Below the pieces are notes generated by a model, which saw only the letters and a program-made list of their open reading frames with translations, was not told the origin of the DNA and did not search any database. Made by a program: the position numbers and the translations under genes. From Chitinophagales bacterium (lineage in GTDB: Bacteria > Bacteroidota > Bacteroidia > Chitinophagales > BACL12), in the NCBI GenBank assembly GCA_014380545.1, contig JACMJP010000008.1, positions 1 to 21,204 of the forward strand: a stretch of 21,204 nt of DNA, given 5' to 3'. The stretch's first letter is position 1; the number at the start of each line of letters is the position of its first letter. This document shows, piece after piece, positions 8,097-17,327 of this stretch.

Positions 8097-9734
8097 ATGA
8101 AGCAAATAGAAATGGTTATAAAACTTTCAATCATCACAATCTTATTCAGCAGTTCACTTGTATTTGGGCAAACACAACCCTCCACTCCAAAAGAGAGTAG
8201 CGGGCTTACCAGCGATGAGGCGATTGCCAAAATGGAGCGTTTTCTCGAAATTCTTGATGCAAAGTATATGGATGATGTAGATGAAGGAAAACTTGTAGAA
8301 GATGCCATCAATGCAGTCCTCGAAAAATTAGACCCTCATTCAGTTTATTTTACTGAAGAAGAATTGGTAGAGGCTAACCAACCACTTGAGGGAAACTTTG
8401 AAGGTGTGGGTATTCAATTCAATATTTTAAAAGATACCATTATTGTTGTGAATACGATTTCGGGCGGCCCATCAGAAAAAGTTGGAGTTATGAGCGGAGA
8501 TAAAATTGTAATTATTGATGGGGAAAATGTTGCAAGTATTGGAATAACCACAACAGGTGTTACTGACCGGCTCCGGGGGAAAAAAGGTACAGAAGTAAAT
8601 GTTGCCATTGTACGAAAAGGGATAAAGAAAAACCTTGAGTTTAAAATTACCCGTGATGTGATTCCGCTCTACAGTGTTGATGCAAGTTATATGAGCGACC
8701 CTGAAACAGGATATATTCGGGTGAGCAAATTTGCAGCAACAACCACTGAGGAATTTCAGGCTGCAATAGCTGAATTACAAAAAGAAGGGATGAAAAATTT
8801 AATTCTTGACCTGAGAGGAAATGGCGGAGGGTACATGAATGCAGCAATTGATATGGCAGATGAATTTTTGGATGCGGGAAAACTGATCGTTTACCAGGAG
8901 GGAAAAGCTTATCCAAGACAGGATGCTTATTCAACCTCACTTGGGATGATACATGAAGGAAAAGTAATTGTTTTAATTGATGAAGGCAGTGCAAGTGCAA
9001 GTGAAATTGTTACCGGTGCATTGCAGGATTGGGACAGGGCCTTGGTTATTGGCAGAAGAAGTTTCGGAAAAGGGTTAGTACAAAGGCCATTTAATTTACC
9101 TGATGGAAGCGCTATGCGTTTAACTGTATCAAGATATTTTACACCTTCCGGAAGGAGCATACAAAAATCATATGAGGAAGGAGTAGAAAAATATCATGAT
9201 GATATTACAAACAGGTATAAAGACGGTGAACTCTTTGCAGATTCCATGTATCACTATCCTGATTCATTAAAATATTATACGAAAAACTCGAACCGGTTAG
9301 TATATGGTGGTGGCGGTATTATGCCTGATATTTTTATTCCGTTAGATACAACATGGGTGAGCGATTACTATAGTGAAGTGGTAGGAAAAGGAATTGTAAA
9401 CCAGTTTGCACTTACATATGTGAATGAAAACAGAGAAACATTAAATAAAAAATATACCGGCCAAACAGATTTTGCAAAAGGATTTAATGTGGATGGGGCT
9501 ATATGGAAAGATTTTTTTGCATATGCAGAAAATGATTCTATAAAATATAGTGAAGAACAATTTAAGCAATGCGAAGAAAAATTATCTGTATTGCTCGAAT
9601 CGTCCATTGCAAGAAATCTTTATGGTTTTGAAGCATTCTGGTATGTTTATAATATAGCCGATGAAGCATATATAAAAGCACTTGAAGCGCTGCATGACAA
9701 TACATTTAAGAAGATGAAAATTGCTGCGCAATAA
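8097..9734 (+). CDS. ctpA: C-terminal processing peptidase, S41 family
   Basis: This exported serine protease cleaves proteins at their C-terminal ends in the periplasm. It has a signal peptide (about 1-24, ending LVFGQ), an N-terminal helical region with the family motif KLDPHSVYF (77-85), a PDZ domain (about 98-185, beginning FEGVGIQF) that recognises substrate C-termini, and the protease core. The catalytic Ser300 lies in GSASASEI (297-304), and Lys325 in SFGKG lies 25 residues later. This matches the spacing of Ser452 and Lys477 in E. coli Prc. YFTPSGRSIQ (348-357) is also typical. A C-terminal extension of about 150 residues is usual for the longer Bacteroidota forms (545 residues here). 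The start could also be Met6 (8112), which gives a tighter signal peptide. It is single in its transcription unit with a strong terminator. Confidence 0.93.
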   Translation: MKQIEMVIKLSIITILFSSSLVFGQTQPSTPKESSGLTSDEAIAKMERFLEILDAKYMDDVDEGKLVEDAINAVLEKLDPHSVYFTEEELVEANQPLEGNFEGVGIQFNILKDTIIVVNTISGGPSEKVGVMSGDKIVIIDGENVASIGITTTGVTDRLRGKKGTEVNVAIVRKGIKKNLEFKITRDVIPLYSVDASYMSDPETGYIRVSKFAATTTEEFQAAIAELQKEGMKNLILDLRGNGGGYMNAAIDMADEFLDAGKLIVYQEGKAYPRQDAYSTSLGMIHEGKVIVLIDEGSASASEIVTGALQDWDRALVIGRRSFGKGLVQRPFNLPDGSAMRLTVSRYFTPSGRSIQKSYEEGVEKYHDDITNRYKDGELFADSMYHYPDSLKYYTKNSNRLVYGGGGIMPDIFIPLDTTWVSDYYSEVVGKGIVNQFALTYVNENRETLNKKYTGQTDFAKGFNVDGAIWKDFFAYAENDSIKYSEEQFKQCEEKLSVLLESSIARNLYGFEAFWYVYNIADEAYIKALEALHDNTFKKMKIAAQ

Positions 9735-9756
9735 TTTTTGCATATAAAACATCATT

Positions 9757-9790
9757 AAATGCCGGATGTAAATCATCCGGCATTTTTATT
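9757..9790 (+). terminator. Intrinsic terminator of ctpA
   Basis: A perfect 12-bp stem (AAATGCCGGATG, 9757-9768, and CATCCGGCATTT, 9774-9785) with a 5-nt TAAAT loop runs into a T-rich tract (TTTTTATTTAATT). It begins 22 bases past the ctpA stop. Confidence 0.9.
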
Positions 9791-9975
9791 TAATTAAGAT
9801 ATTGATTAATTTATTAGATAAGAAAGTGACGCTATTTATTATCGAAACAGACGTCAGGTATTTCTATTTGACTTTCTTTTCCATATACTTTATTCATTTC
9901 TCAAAGCAGGGAATAAATTTCCCCTCTCCCAGAAATAAATTTGCTGAGACAAAAAGCAATTTCTCTAAAGAGATT

Positions 9976-10191
9976 CTAACTTTTCTTCCTGTTTGCTCCA
10001 ATTAATACAAAGGCGCCTATTACAGCTATACCTATGCCTGCATATGTGGGCCAATCAATGCTATGCTTTTCCTCTTTATTAATTTCAATAGGCCCAGCAT
10101 CAATAACTTTGTCTTTTGTGGTGAAATTTACTCTTGTGAATATGAGCATCAGAATACCAACAGCTATTAATATAACTCCAAACGCTTTCAT
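9976..10191 (-). CDS. Small two-helix membrane protein, unknown function
   Basis: This 71-residue protein has an N-terminal hydrophobic helix (about 3-20), a central charged segment of about 25 residues (TTKDKVIDAGPIEINKEEKH) and a second helix (about 48-65) ending in RKKS. The positive C-terminus suggests that both ends are cytoplasmic and the middle loop faces the periplasm. The centre (DAGPIEI ... W) resembles small proteins widespread in Bacteroidota and related to DUF3185-like families, but I cannot confirm the family. A TATATTTG box 37 nt upstream of the ATG suggests its own promoter, although it also lies 105 bp downstream of porU2 on the same strand. The tidy two-helix pattern and a start not needing an alternative codon make it a real gene more likely than chance. 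Confidence 0.72.
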   Translation of the reverse strand: MKAFGVILIAVGILMLIFTRVNFTTKDKVIDAGPIEINKEEKHSIDWPTYAGIGIAVIGAFVLIGANRKKS

Positions 10192-10228
10192 ATATAATAT
10201 TTTAGAATTTAAATAAATGGTTGGTGAC

Positions 10229-10236
10229 CAAATATA
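10229..10236 (-). promoter_or_regulatory. Possible -7 box for the small membrane protein gene
   Basis: TATATTTG on the minus strand matches TAnnTTTG exactly, 37 nt before the ATG at 10191. No matching -33 element is seen, so this is tentative. Confidence 0.35.
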
Positions 10237-10296
10237 GTGCCCCCGGTCTTTATGAGTTTTCTGAATTTACTTTCTGAAAATAATAATGCAGGGTTT

Positions 10297-13200
10297 TTAC
10301 CTTGCCAAATACATTTTCCCAAAGCCATTATTAAAATACAGATCAGTTTCTGTATCATATTTCTCTAATGATTTTCCGTTGAGTTTTGTAACTACTCTAT
10401 ATAAGTACAACCCATTTGCAACCGGATCGCCAAAAGCATCTGTTCCATCCCATGCAAATTCAGTAATATTATTTCCTACATGCAGTTCACCAAGTTCATT
10501 GCGCATAATTTCTCTAATTACTTTTCCAGTTACCGTCATAATCTGAATTTTAAAATATTCAGGTACTTCACTTCCGGTTAATGTAAATACAAATCTTGTT
10601 TGAGTAGTGAACGGATTTGGATAGTTAAACACATTACTGATCATCGGTTTATTAATTACCTCAAATGAAATAGTGTAATCAATTGAATTGCCTGCATTAT
10701 TTCCACTTGCATCTTCACCATGCACAATTAATTCATAGATCCCATCAGTAAGCTTACCTGGAGTTAATTCAATTCTTGCAGCATTATTCTCTGCAAGGCT
10801 ATTTGTATCTGCCGGATAAAACCTTAATATGCTTCCATCATAACTAAGATCACGGGGCAATTCTTCATTCGGATAACGCATTTGCACATTCAAATAACTT
10901 GTATCATCTAAAGCAAGAAAAGTATTCTCATCCTTTAACTGGATGATGATATTAGGGTCAGCAGAAACAATATCTCCTTCTAAAATATGTGTACCATCGA
11001 AAGTTACATCTAATAAGGGATTTGCATTATCAGGCTGCACATATAAAGAGATAAAACCAAGATTATTAAAATGATATTGTTCAGGCTGATCATTATCAGG
11101 ATTTACCTCAATAAATAATGTGTTTAATCCTGCAGGGTAATTTACAGTATTAAATTGAATACTGCTTATCATGGTTTCCTCCGATAATAATGAATCCTGC
11201 CGTTGATAGGGAATCGCATGAATAATATTATTCTGATCAACAATATTAAAATCAATTAATAAACTATCCATATTCAGTTCACTTATATTAGTAACTGCAA
11301 TATTTAAACTTACATTATCACCATTTTGTACACTATCAGCAGAAATATTAAATTGATAATTTGGATTTAGGGCTGCTTCCGGAACAGGAACATACAACAC
11401 TCTTAAATAATCAATTTGAGCGGGTGTGCGTAATAAGTCATCTGTAGTATTTAATCTTAATTTTACGTAAGGATAATCAGTGGCATTTATCCAGTTAATA
11501 GTTGTATCGGTTGATGTTAATCCTGATACTAAAGTAGATTCTAAACCTGAGGCAGTAACCCCAATTACGGAAATTGTATTTACATCTGACGCAAACGAAT
11601 CAACAGTTGATAATTTCCATTTTATTTTGTCCCAGTAACTTGCCGGACCAACTAATGAAGTTTCAACAAACCCAGTATTCCAGAAACCGGAAACATTAAA
11701 TGTTTTCTCAATTAATTCACCAGGTAACCCAATGAGTTCTTCTGTTGTTGATGGTGCACCTTTTTTTGTTTTGAAAACATAACTTCTTCCTTCTTCTATA
11801 TCTGCTGCAGAAAGAATTTCTGTTGCGCCAAATTCTTCAAATACATCTAATAAATTAAATCCCAGAGAGACCTCATCATCAGACCAGTTATAAAATTCAG
11901 GATCTCCCCAGCTATATAATAAAATGAAATTGCTATCAGGAATGGAATTCAGGAAATTATAAAATGATTGCCTTTCTGTAGAATTATTTGTATTGAATTG
12001 CTGATATGTTTTAGATGCCGCAGAACTGCAATATACATCTCCGAAAGGACCCATATTAGAAGTGCCGACTTCATAAGTTTCCCATGTTTCTGCTGTTGCA
12101 TAATCAGAAACAATAACTACAAATCCGCCAGATGCGCATGATGCAAGTGCAAGCAACTCTCCATTTTTATAACTATAAGTTTCATACCATTCTGTATCAA
12201 AGCCTGTATGCAAAATATATGTTGTATTGGTTGTGATATATTCAAATTTTCTTGTTGGCTGCAAAATAATATCATGATATGTATCATACGTATATTGAAA
12301 ATAGTGGCTTTGATTCCATCCTGTTTCTATGCCCGGTTTATGAATGAAAGAAGAATTTCTCCAAAGCAATTCATTATCATATAAGGTATCTAAACTTATT
12401 CTCCAGTAATATACAATTGAATCAAGCCATGTTATTGGTGGTGCTTCCCATTTAATGATTCCACCGCTTTCATTTACATGTGTTGTACGCAAAAACATAC
12501 TGTTGAAATTCATGGTTGTATCAATTTGCATAACAAATTGCTTTTCACTTGCAAAAACATCCGCCGTTGATGCAGCAATATATTCCGGAGTATGATTTAC
12601 AATTGCAAATTCATAGGGATAAATTGGAATTGCATCATTAGAAATAATATATGTATTTACGCTGAGTATATTATTCATTTCATCTATTTCAGGAATGAGC
12701 TCTGTATTATCAATATGAATATCAAAAGCATTTATTCCCACACCGGAAATTGCATCAGTAAAAAATTTTATTTTTAATGTGTCCCTGAAATAGGCTGCTG
12801 GAAATTGATCTAAAAATGTTTCAATTGTTCCATCGGGCATGTGCCTTTTTATTTCAACAGAATAATTTGTGTCTATTGCCATTCCCAAATTTGTTACAAC
12901 AATATTCATTGTAAAAGAATCTACAGCTGTTGAAATAAAAGCCGGATCAAAAAATACATAAGGAGCTTCAATCGCATAATCAGGTTTTTGATGAGAATTT
13001 ATTCGGATGGATGGATCGCCCTGAAGAGTGGTATGTTCAATACTAAGCTGAATTGCCATGTCTAATGTTCCGTCCAGTGAGTCATTTGCAGCTTTAATGA
13101 TATCTCCAATACCCATTAAATAACATTTATCTGCCAGCTCATCATAAAAAACTTTTCCATAATTGTACAAGCCGCCGGCAACTGAAAATGTTGAAGCAGC

Positions 13201-15309
13201 TATGAATGCAATTGCAGCTTTTTGTTCAGCAAAAACATATTTCTCTGTAAGTGTCACTTCGTAGCCGTGGATTGCAGCAGTATTACAACCATTGCTAAAC
13301 ACAACATGATATCTTCCTTCATTTTCAAATTCTTCAGGATCGCCGATGTTATAATCCAAACTTGCTGTAGCTGAGTGACCAAAAAATGTCATTAATGAAA
13401 CACCCGCATTTACCAATGAATCAAGATAATCAGAAGTGGAATATAATATTGGGTCGGTTGATGTTTTATTAAATTGTAAAATATTTGCACCATATAAAGT
13501 ATCCTCAATGATATCTCCGAACACGGTTAAGTAGTCATCAAAAAGGTCCTGCTCATATTCTTCAAGTCCGCCGGCAAAATGTAAAATATTTTTCATCCAT
13601 GCTTTATTTTCAACCGTTTGAGTTGTGTTTGCCTGCACTGCCTCAAATTCAACAAGTTTTTCGTAATATATTCTGATATCATCAGGATCAAGTACAGTTA
13701 ATCTTCCTATAGCAATTTCCGGCGCCAGTGAATTTGGTCTGCACATTAACAAATTATCAGAACCTGGATGACCAAAGGTTGGGACATAATTATATTCATA
13801 TTCATGGTATTCAGAAGTATTTAAGGGTCTTGCAAGATTATAAGTAAAAGATTTACCAATTAATAAAACATACTTCGGGTCAATTATAAAGTTATCTTTT
13901 GCAAATAATCCAAAATTCCTGATCGCCAATGGATGTTTTCGGATGCCATATGAAAACTGATCATATAATTGATTGATGTCAATTGTTTTTGCATTATATC
14001 CACCGCCATCTAAAGAATTCCTATAGGTACGATATGTTTCCACCCAGTCAGTTCCTGTACCGTCATCAAAATATACAGGATGAGAAATAATTAAAAAATC
14101 TCCCTGGTTTGTTGCCTCGGAGTAATTAATGAAAGTTACGGGTGTGAAATCTGAAATAGTTATTATATCTGAAGCATCCTGGCTGCTGATAAAAATTGCA
14201 TGACCGGTTGCAGCATAATCGAGATGATATTTGGAAATATCACTTTCCACTTCAGCAATTATTCTCTTATGATCCGTAAGATCATATAAGACAGGCTGCG
14301 TTGATTTTTCATCGAAGTTTGTTATTTCAAGATATCTTTCTGATGCAGTAACACCGGATAAATTAAATTTAGTTTGTGAAGCATCATCAAAATTAAATTC
14401 CCTTGGATATTGAATATCTGCGTAAGCATATCTCTGGTAATCTATGCTGCTTGCAAAAGATGAGTATGTTAGTGTATTACTTTCTTCCAGGTTATCTATT
14501 TCAAAATTAAATTTTAATATGGAAAAAGAATAAACTGTTGTGTCAATAAGATTTTCACTATTGAAATCAATCTTCACATCATGTCCGGTAGTATTTACTG
14601 TAATTACAACCGTGCTTAAAACAGGATTAAATGCTGAACCGCTATAAATATGTGGTGTGTTTAAAGTAATAGGCACGGTAGATATGCTATAAATGCCACT
14701 TGTGAATCCTTCTCCCGTATCAAACCTTGAACTATACAGGTCACTATAGATACTTCTCCCGGGTGAAAATTCCAATGGACCATAAGGTGCACCCCAAACG
14801 TATAAACTTTCGTAATTGCAATATTGCTCAACAGGGGGCAGGCTGCTTAAATTATTTGAAAGATTATCCAGTCGATTATTGGTTGTAATATCATTCCATG
14901 TTAAAAAATAGACTGCTGTATCATTCATGATGCTAAAATAAGTTTGCACTTGTTGTAATGCTGCATCATTATATAAATTAGAATCGAACGTTCCATCATT
15001 CTTCTTACCGAAAAATTCAATAAAATCACTGGCATTAAAAACGCCATCATCTTCACCTTCAATATGAATATATTGTTCTTCGCCTTTATTAAATAGCTGT
15101 AAATTTCTGGGGTCTATAGATGAAATGGTTTCACCTACCAATGATAATGCAGTATTTAAAGCTGAATAATCTATGCGGTAAATTCCATCTTTTGAAATAT
15201 CAAATCGTATATATTTTTGATCGTAACTTATCCATTCATTACCATAGGTTTGGCAAAGTGCGGGCAGGGTTATAATACTTAAAAACAGAGCAGGTAAAAG
15301 TTTTTTCAT
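10297..15309 (-). CDS. porU2: Putative type IX secretion system sortase PorU2 (C25 gingipain-like)
   Basis: This very large exported protein has 1670 residues and a signal peptide ending around LPALCQ (15-20). An N-terminal beta-rich region (about 20-400) precedes a peptidase C25-like domain (about 403-772) that opens with GDFLIISHPVYFDD. Two catalytic residues are intact: His645 in FFGHSA and Cys675 in FSNGCNTA. The domain closes with LQGDPSIRIN (762-771). CARDB/Ig-like repeats follow (TNLGM near 806; AVTNIS near 1440). The end is an FNYPNPF start (about 1590) and a FlgD-type Ig domain, resembling a T9SS C-terminal domain. In T9SS, PorU cuts the sorting domain of cargo and attaches cargo to lipopolysaccharide. 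PorU is usually about 1150-1300 residues; this length and layout fit the paralogue named PorU2, whose substrates are unknown to me. porV2 lies 94 bp upstream on the same strand. A lone C25 surface peptidase is the alternative. Confidence 0.82.
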   Translation of the reverse strand: MKKLLPALFLSIITLPALCQTYGNEWISYDQKYIRFDISKDGIYRIDYSALNTALSLVGETISSIDPRNLQLFNKGEEQYIHIEGEDDGVFNASDFIEFFGKKNDGTFDSNLYNDAALQQVQTYFSIMNDTAVYFLTWNDITTNNRLDNLSNNLSSLPPVEQYCNYESLYVWGAPYGPLEFSPGRSIYSDLYSSRFDTGEGFTSGIYSISTVPITLNTPHIYSGSAFNPVLSTVVITVNTTGHDVKIDFNSENLIDTTVYSFSILKFNFEIDNLEESNTLTYSSFASSIDYQRYAYADIQYPREFNFDDASQTKFNLSGVTASERYLEITNFDEKSTQPVLYDLTDHKRIIAEVESDISKYHLDYAATGHAIFISSQDASDIITISDFTPVTFINYSEATNQGDFLIISHPVYFDDGTGTDWVETYRTYRNSLDGGGYNAKTIDINQLYDQFSYGIRKHPLAIRNFGLFAKDNFIIDPKYVLLIGKSFTYNLARPLNTSEYHEYEYNYVPTFGHPGSDNLLMCRPNSLAPEIAIGRLTVLDPDDIRIYYEKLVEFEAVQANTTQTVENKAWMKNILHFAGGLEEYEQDLFDDYLTVFGDIIEDTLYGANILQFNKTSTDPILYSTSDYLDSLVNAGVSLMTFFGHSATASLDYNIGDPEEFENEGRYHVVFSNGCNTAAIHGYEVTLTEKYVFAEQKAAIAFIAASTFSVAGGLYNYGKVFYDELADKCYLMGIGDIIKAANDSLDGTLDMAIQLSIEHTTLQGDPSIRINSHQKPDYAIEAPYVFFDPAFISTAVDSFTMNIVVTNLGMAIDTNYSVEIKRHMPDGTIETFLDQFPAAYFRDTLKIKFFTDAISGVGINAFDIHIDNTELIPEIDEMNNILSVNTYIISNDAIPIYPYEFAIVNHTPEYIAASTADVFASEKQFVMQIDTTMNFNSMFLRTTHVNESGGIIKWEAPPITWLDSIVYYWRISLDTLYDNELLWRNSSFIHKPGIETGWNQSHYFQYTYDTYHDIILQPTRKFEYITTNTTYILHTGFDTEWYETYSYKNGELLALASCASGGFVVIVSDYATAETWETYEVGTSNMGPFGDVYCSSAASKTYQQFNTNNSTERQSFYNFLNSIPDSNFILLYSWGDPEFYNWSDDEVSLGFNLLDVFEEFGATEILSAADIEEGRSYVFKTKKGAPSTTEELIGLPGELIEKTFNVSGFWNTGFVETSLVGPASYWDKIKWKLSTVDSFASDVNTISVIGVTASGLESTLVSGLTSTDTTINWINATDYPYVKLRLNTTDDLLRTPAQIDYLRVLYVPVPEAALNPNYQFNISADSVQNGDNVSLNIAVTNISELNMDSLLIDFNIVDQNNIIHAIPYQRQDSLLSEETMISSIQFNTVNYPAGLNTLFIEVNPDNDQPEQYHFNNLGFISLYVQPDNANPLLDVTFDGTHILEGDIVSADPNIIIQLKDENTFLALDDTSYLNVQMRYPNEELPRDLSYDGSILRFYPADTNSLAENNAARIELTPGKLTDGIYELIVHGEDASGNNAGNSIDYTISFEVINKPMISNVFNYPNPFTTQTRFVFTLTGSEVPEYFKIQIMTVTGKVIREIMRNELGELHVGNNITEFAWDGTDAFGDPVANGLYLYRVVTKLNGKSLEKYDTETDLYFNNGFGKMYLAR

Positions 15310-15360
15310 GTAAATATTTTAATTAAAAATATCATATTATTCATTTAGCTGCATTCGTTT

Positions 15361-15368
15361 CAAAATTA
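15361..15368 (-). promoter_or_regulatory. Possible internal -7 box before porU2
   Basis: TAATTTTG on the minus strand matches TAnnTTTG, 51 nt upstream of the porU2 ATG in the 94-bp porV2-porU2 gap. No -33 element sits at the usual spacing. In DNA this AT-rich a chance match is likely. Confidence 0.2.
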
Positions 15369-15403
15369 AAATTCACAAAAAATAGGTTTCAGATTTAGGT
15401 ATA

Positions 15404-16492
15404 TTATTTCCGGATATTTTTATTTACATCAAACAATAAACTAAATACATGAGAATACAATACTTCACTTTGTTTGCCTATGTTGGTATAAGCATAATCT
15501 AATTTAATTGGCCCTATTACTAATCCTAAGCCCATATTGGGTTGCAATGCCCAGTTTTCAGTAAATTTATCATCAGGAATAATGCGCTGGATATTTCCTA
15601 CGCCTCCTCTCAGGTAAATAAATTCTTTATAATTTGCTTCTATCCCAATATGCGGATCTATACTTACCGGGTCAGCACTCACTAAAACATTTCTTCTGCC
15701 ATCTGATGAAATGTCTGCGTTTATTTCAGGCATTAAACCAAAATTTTCGCCGATATTAAATTGATATGCAACACCTGCAATTAATTTTGGCGTTGTTATT
15801 TCAATTGAATTTTCAGGAATAACATTATCTGTTGCAAGTAAAATATCTTTTTCTTCCTCCGTAAAACTAAAACTCCAGGCATTAAATGTTGAAGTAATGT
15901 CTCTTGCCATTAATCCGAATCTCCAATTATTCTTTTCCATTTGCGTACCCACATCTAACCCAAAACCCCAGGCTGTTGCAAATTCACCTGCTACACGATG
16001 TATAACCTTCACGTTACCTCCGATTTTTAAATTATTCCATTTTAACTGCCTTGCATAAGAACCAATAAAAGCGTAATCAGCTACAGAAAAAGAAGTAATG
16101 TTATCGTAGTTAATGCTTCCGTCAGGCTCAAAAAGGTATAAGGTGTTAGGAATATCATCAACACCAAAGCGGATAAGTGAAAAACCAATTGCGCTCAAAG
16201 TATCTTTTAAAGGAATTGCTATTGATCCATAATCGTATTTTGCAATGCCTGCAAAATATTCAGCATGCATAATAGCCAACTGAAGATTTGCATCCACATT
16301 TAGCAACGCAGCCGGGTTCCAGTAACCGGCAGTTGCATCATCTACACTTGCTACTACACTGTTACTCATGCCCATAGCCTGAGCAGAAACACCAATAGAC
16401 AGAAATTCATTGCTGTATTTTGGAGTGTTGTCCTGGGAATATAAAGCAAAAGAAAATGAAGTTAAAAGTAGTATGCAAAAATTCCTGAACAT
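15404..16492 (-). CDS. porV2: PorV/PorQ-family outer-membrane protein, putative PorV2
   Basis: The preferred start is the ATG at 16490-16492, giving 362 residues with a clear signal peptide (MFRNFCILLLTSFSFALYSQ). A longer frame to 16558 would add 22 residues and overlap the upstream gene, which is unlikely. The mature start carries the family hallmark: SIGVSAQAMGMSNSVVA then DDATAGYWNPAAL. The rest alternates polar and hydrophobic residues as in a 14-strand FadL-like outer-membrane barrel and ends in a beta strand (HVFSLLFDV). PorV and PorQ shuttle or anchor T9SS cargo and the sortase at the outer membrane. This copy sits just upstream of porU2, so it most likely partners PorU2. It starts 7 nt after the acpH-like gene, so it is probably co-transcribed with that gene. 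Whether it is PorV2 rather than another member of the family rests on context. Confidence 0.83.
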   Translation of the reverse strand: MFRNFCILLLTSFSFALYSQDNTPKYSNEFLSIGVSAQAMGMSNSVVASVDDATAGYWNPAALLNVDANLQLAIMHAEYFAGIAKYDYGSIAIPLKDTLSAIGFSLIRFGVDDIPNTLYLFEPDGSINYDNITSFSVADYAFIGSYARQLKWNNLKIGGNVKVIHRVAGEFATAWGFGLDVGTQMEKNNWRFGLMARDITSTFNAWSFSFTEEEKDILLATDNVIPENSIEITTPKLIAGVAYQFNIGENFGLMPEINADISSDGRRNVLVSADPVSIDPHIGIEANYKEFIYLRGGVGNIQRIIPDDKFTENWALQPNMGLGLVIGPIKLDYAYTNIGKQSEVLYSHVFSLLFDVNKNIRK

Positions 16493-16499
16493 ATATGCG

Positions 16500-17174
16500 T
16501 TATGATTTAGGGAGAAATTTAGGAAATTTCTGCGAAAGTAGTCTCTTCTCAAAGTCATGAATTACAGATGTTATGTTATGAATGTCTGTTGCATTGAACA
16601 CAGGATTTCCTAGTCTTTGGTTTATCCTGTTCAATATTTGGATTACAACGGGATCATTAGTGTAATCGTATATGAAGCGCACTTTTCGGAATCTGTTCAT
16701 GTGCCCGGCAACGTCTGCGGGGTTTCCGGCTTTCGTATTAAAGGCAATAAAATCTGTAATAATTGTCATGTCAAGAATATCAAGTAAATTATAAAGATCA
16801 TCGCAGGTTTTTTTATTTTCCGTTAATAATTTCCTGTCAAGCATAATTTCAAGCATTACATGTGAGAAAGCATATATCCTTTTTACAAAACAACTAAAAT
16901 CATATTTACTTATTATTTCCTCAATTGTTTTGGTGTTCTCATGAAAAAAACCTGATTCATGAAAGAATGCATCGGCAATGTAATGTTTTTGGATACCGGA
17001 ATTGAGTGATGCAAATTGAACATTGTTATTATCAATCAATTTATCAGGATGCACTTTTACAACTTCACCTTTTCTTGAGCTGTAGTTTGATAAAATATCA
17101 GGTAAAAGAACACCGCATGCAAAATATGCGTCATCGCATGGCAACTCATTATAAAAGTGTGAGAGAAAATTCAT
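16500..17174 (-). CDS. Acyl carrier protein phosphodiesterase-like protein
   Basis: The protein has 224 residues and begins MNFLSHFY, like the MNFLAHLHL start of AcpH, which removes the 4'-phosphopantetheine arm from holo-ACP. Further matches to the ACP phosphodiesterase (DUF479/PF04336-type) pattern are GVLLPDIL with Asp26 (compare GNLLADFV) and the all-helical histidine motif GIQKHYIADAFFH (60-72) with His64, Asp68 and His72. The middle and C-terminal helices (SHVMLEIMLDRKLL; GNPADVAGHMNRF) fit the same HD-like fold, but the C-terminal third is diverged. I therefore give no gene symbol. It is the first gene of the acpH-like/porV2/(porU2) run on the minus strand, divergent from tyrS. A related HD-fold hydrolase with another substrate is possible. 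Confidence 0.68.
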   Translation of the reverse strand: MNFLSHFYNELPCDDAYFACGVLLPDILSNYSSRKGEVVKVHPDKLIDNNNVQFASLNSGIQKHYIADAFFHESGFFHENTKTIEEIISKYDFSCFVKRIYAFSHVMLEIMLDRKLLTENKKTCDDLYNLLDILDMTIITDFIAFNTKAGNPADVAGHMNRFRKVRFIYDYTNDPVVIQILNRINQRLGNPVFNATDIHNITSVIHDFEKRLLSQKFPKFLPKS

Positions 17175-17179
17175 GAGAT

Positions 17180-17187
17180 TAAAGTTA
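17180..17187 (-). promoter_or_regulatory. Possible degenerate -7 box before the acpH-like gene
   Basis: TAACTTTA on the minus strand differs from TAnnTTTG only in the last base and ends 5 nt before the ATG, the same close placement seen at purM and tyrS. There is no clear -33 element. Confidence 0.25.
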
Positions 17188-17293
17188 CCCCTAAATCCTA
17201 TAAACGGAACTTGTTGTGTGCCGAATTTTTATCATTTGAAATGACCGATAAATTTTATCTATGATACAAACACAATGAATCATAGACGTCTCC

Positions 17294-17323
17294 TTTAAGG
17301 GATTTAACGGTGTGTTATATTTG
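17294..17323 (+). promoter_or_regulatory. Promoter of tyrS
   Basis: TTTA (17294-17297), an 18-bp spacer and TATATTTG (17316-17323) form a Bacteroidota-type promoter whose -7 box ends 4 nt before the ATG at 17328. This is exactly the geometry of the purM promoter. It argues that the upstream in-frame GTG (17310) is not the start, because it lies within the promoter. Confidence 0.68.
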
Positions 17324-17327
17324 CATC

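Noticed and set aside
8608..8652. Ambiguity over the catalytic Ser in ctpA (three Ser in GSASASEI).
   Set aside because: Spacing of 25 residues to Lys325 in SFGKG, as in E. coli Prc, picks Ser300, so no anomaly remains.
8647..9000. 117-codon minus-strand frame inside ctpA.
   Set aside because: It lies antisense over the PDZ-protease core; composition is His/Leu/Gln rich as expected from the opposite strand of a real gene.
9802..10005. 67-codon plus-strand frame after ctpA.
   Set aside because: It needs a TTG start directly after a strong terminator, has no promoter, and overlaps the 3' end of the better supported 71-residue gene on the other strand.
10286..10546. 86-codon plus-strand frame over the porU2 3' end.
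   Set aside because: It is antisense to the conserved FlgD-like C-terminal domain and has no promoter or family match.
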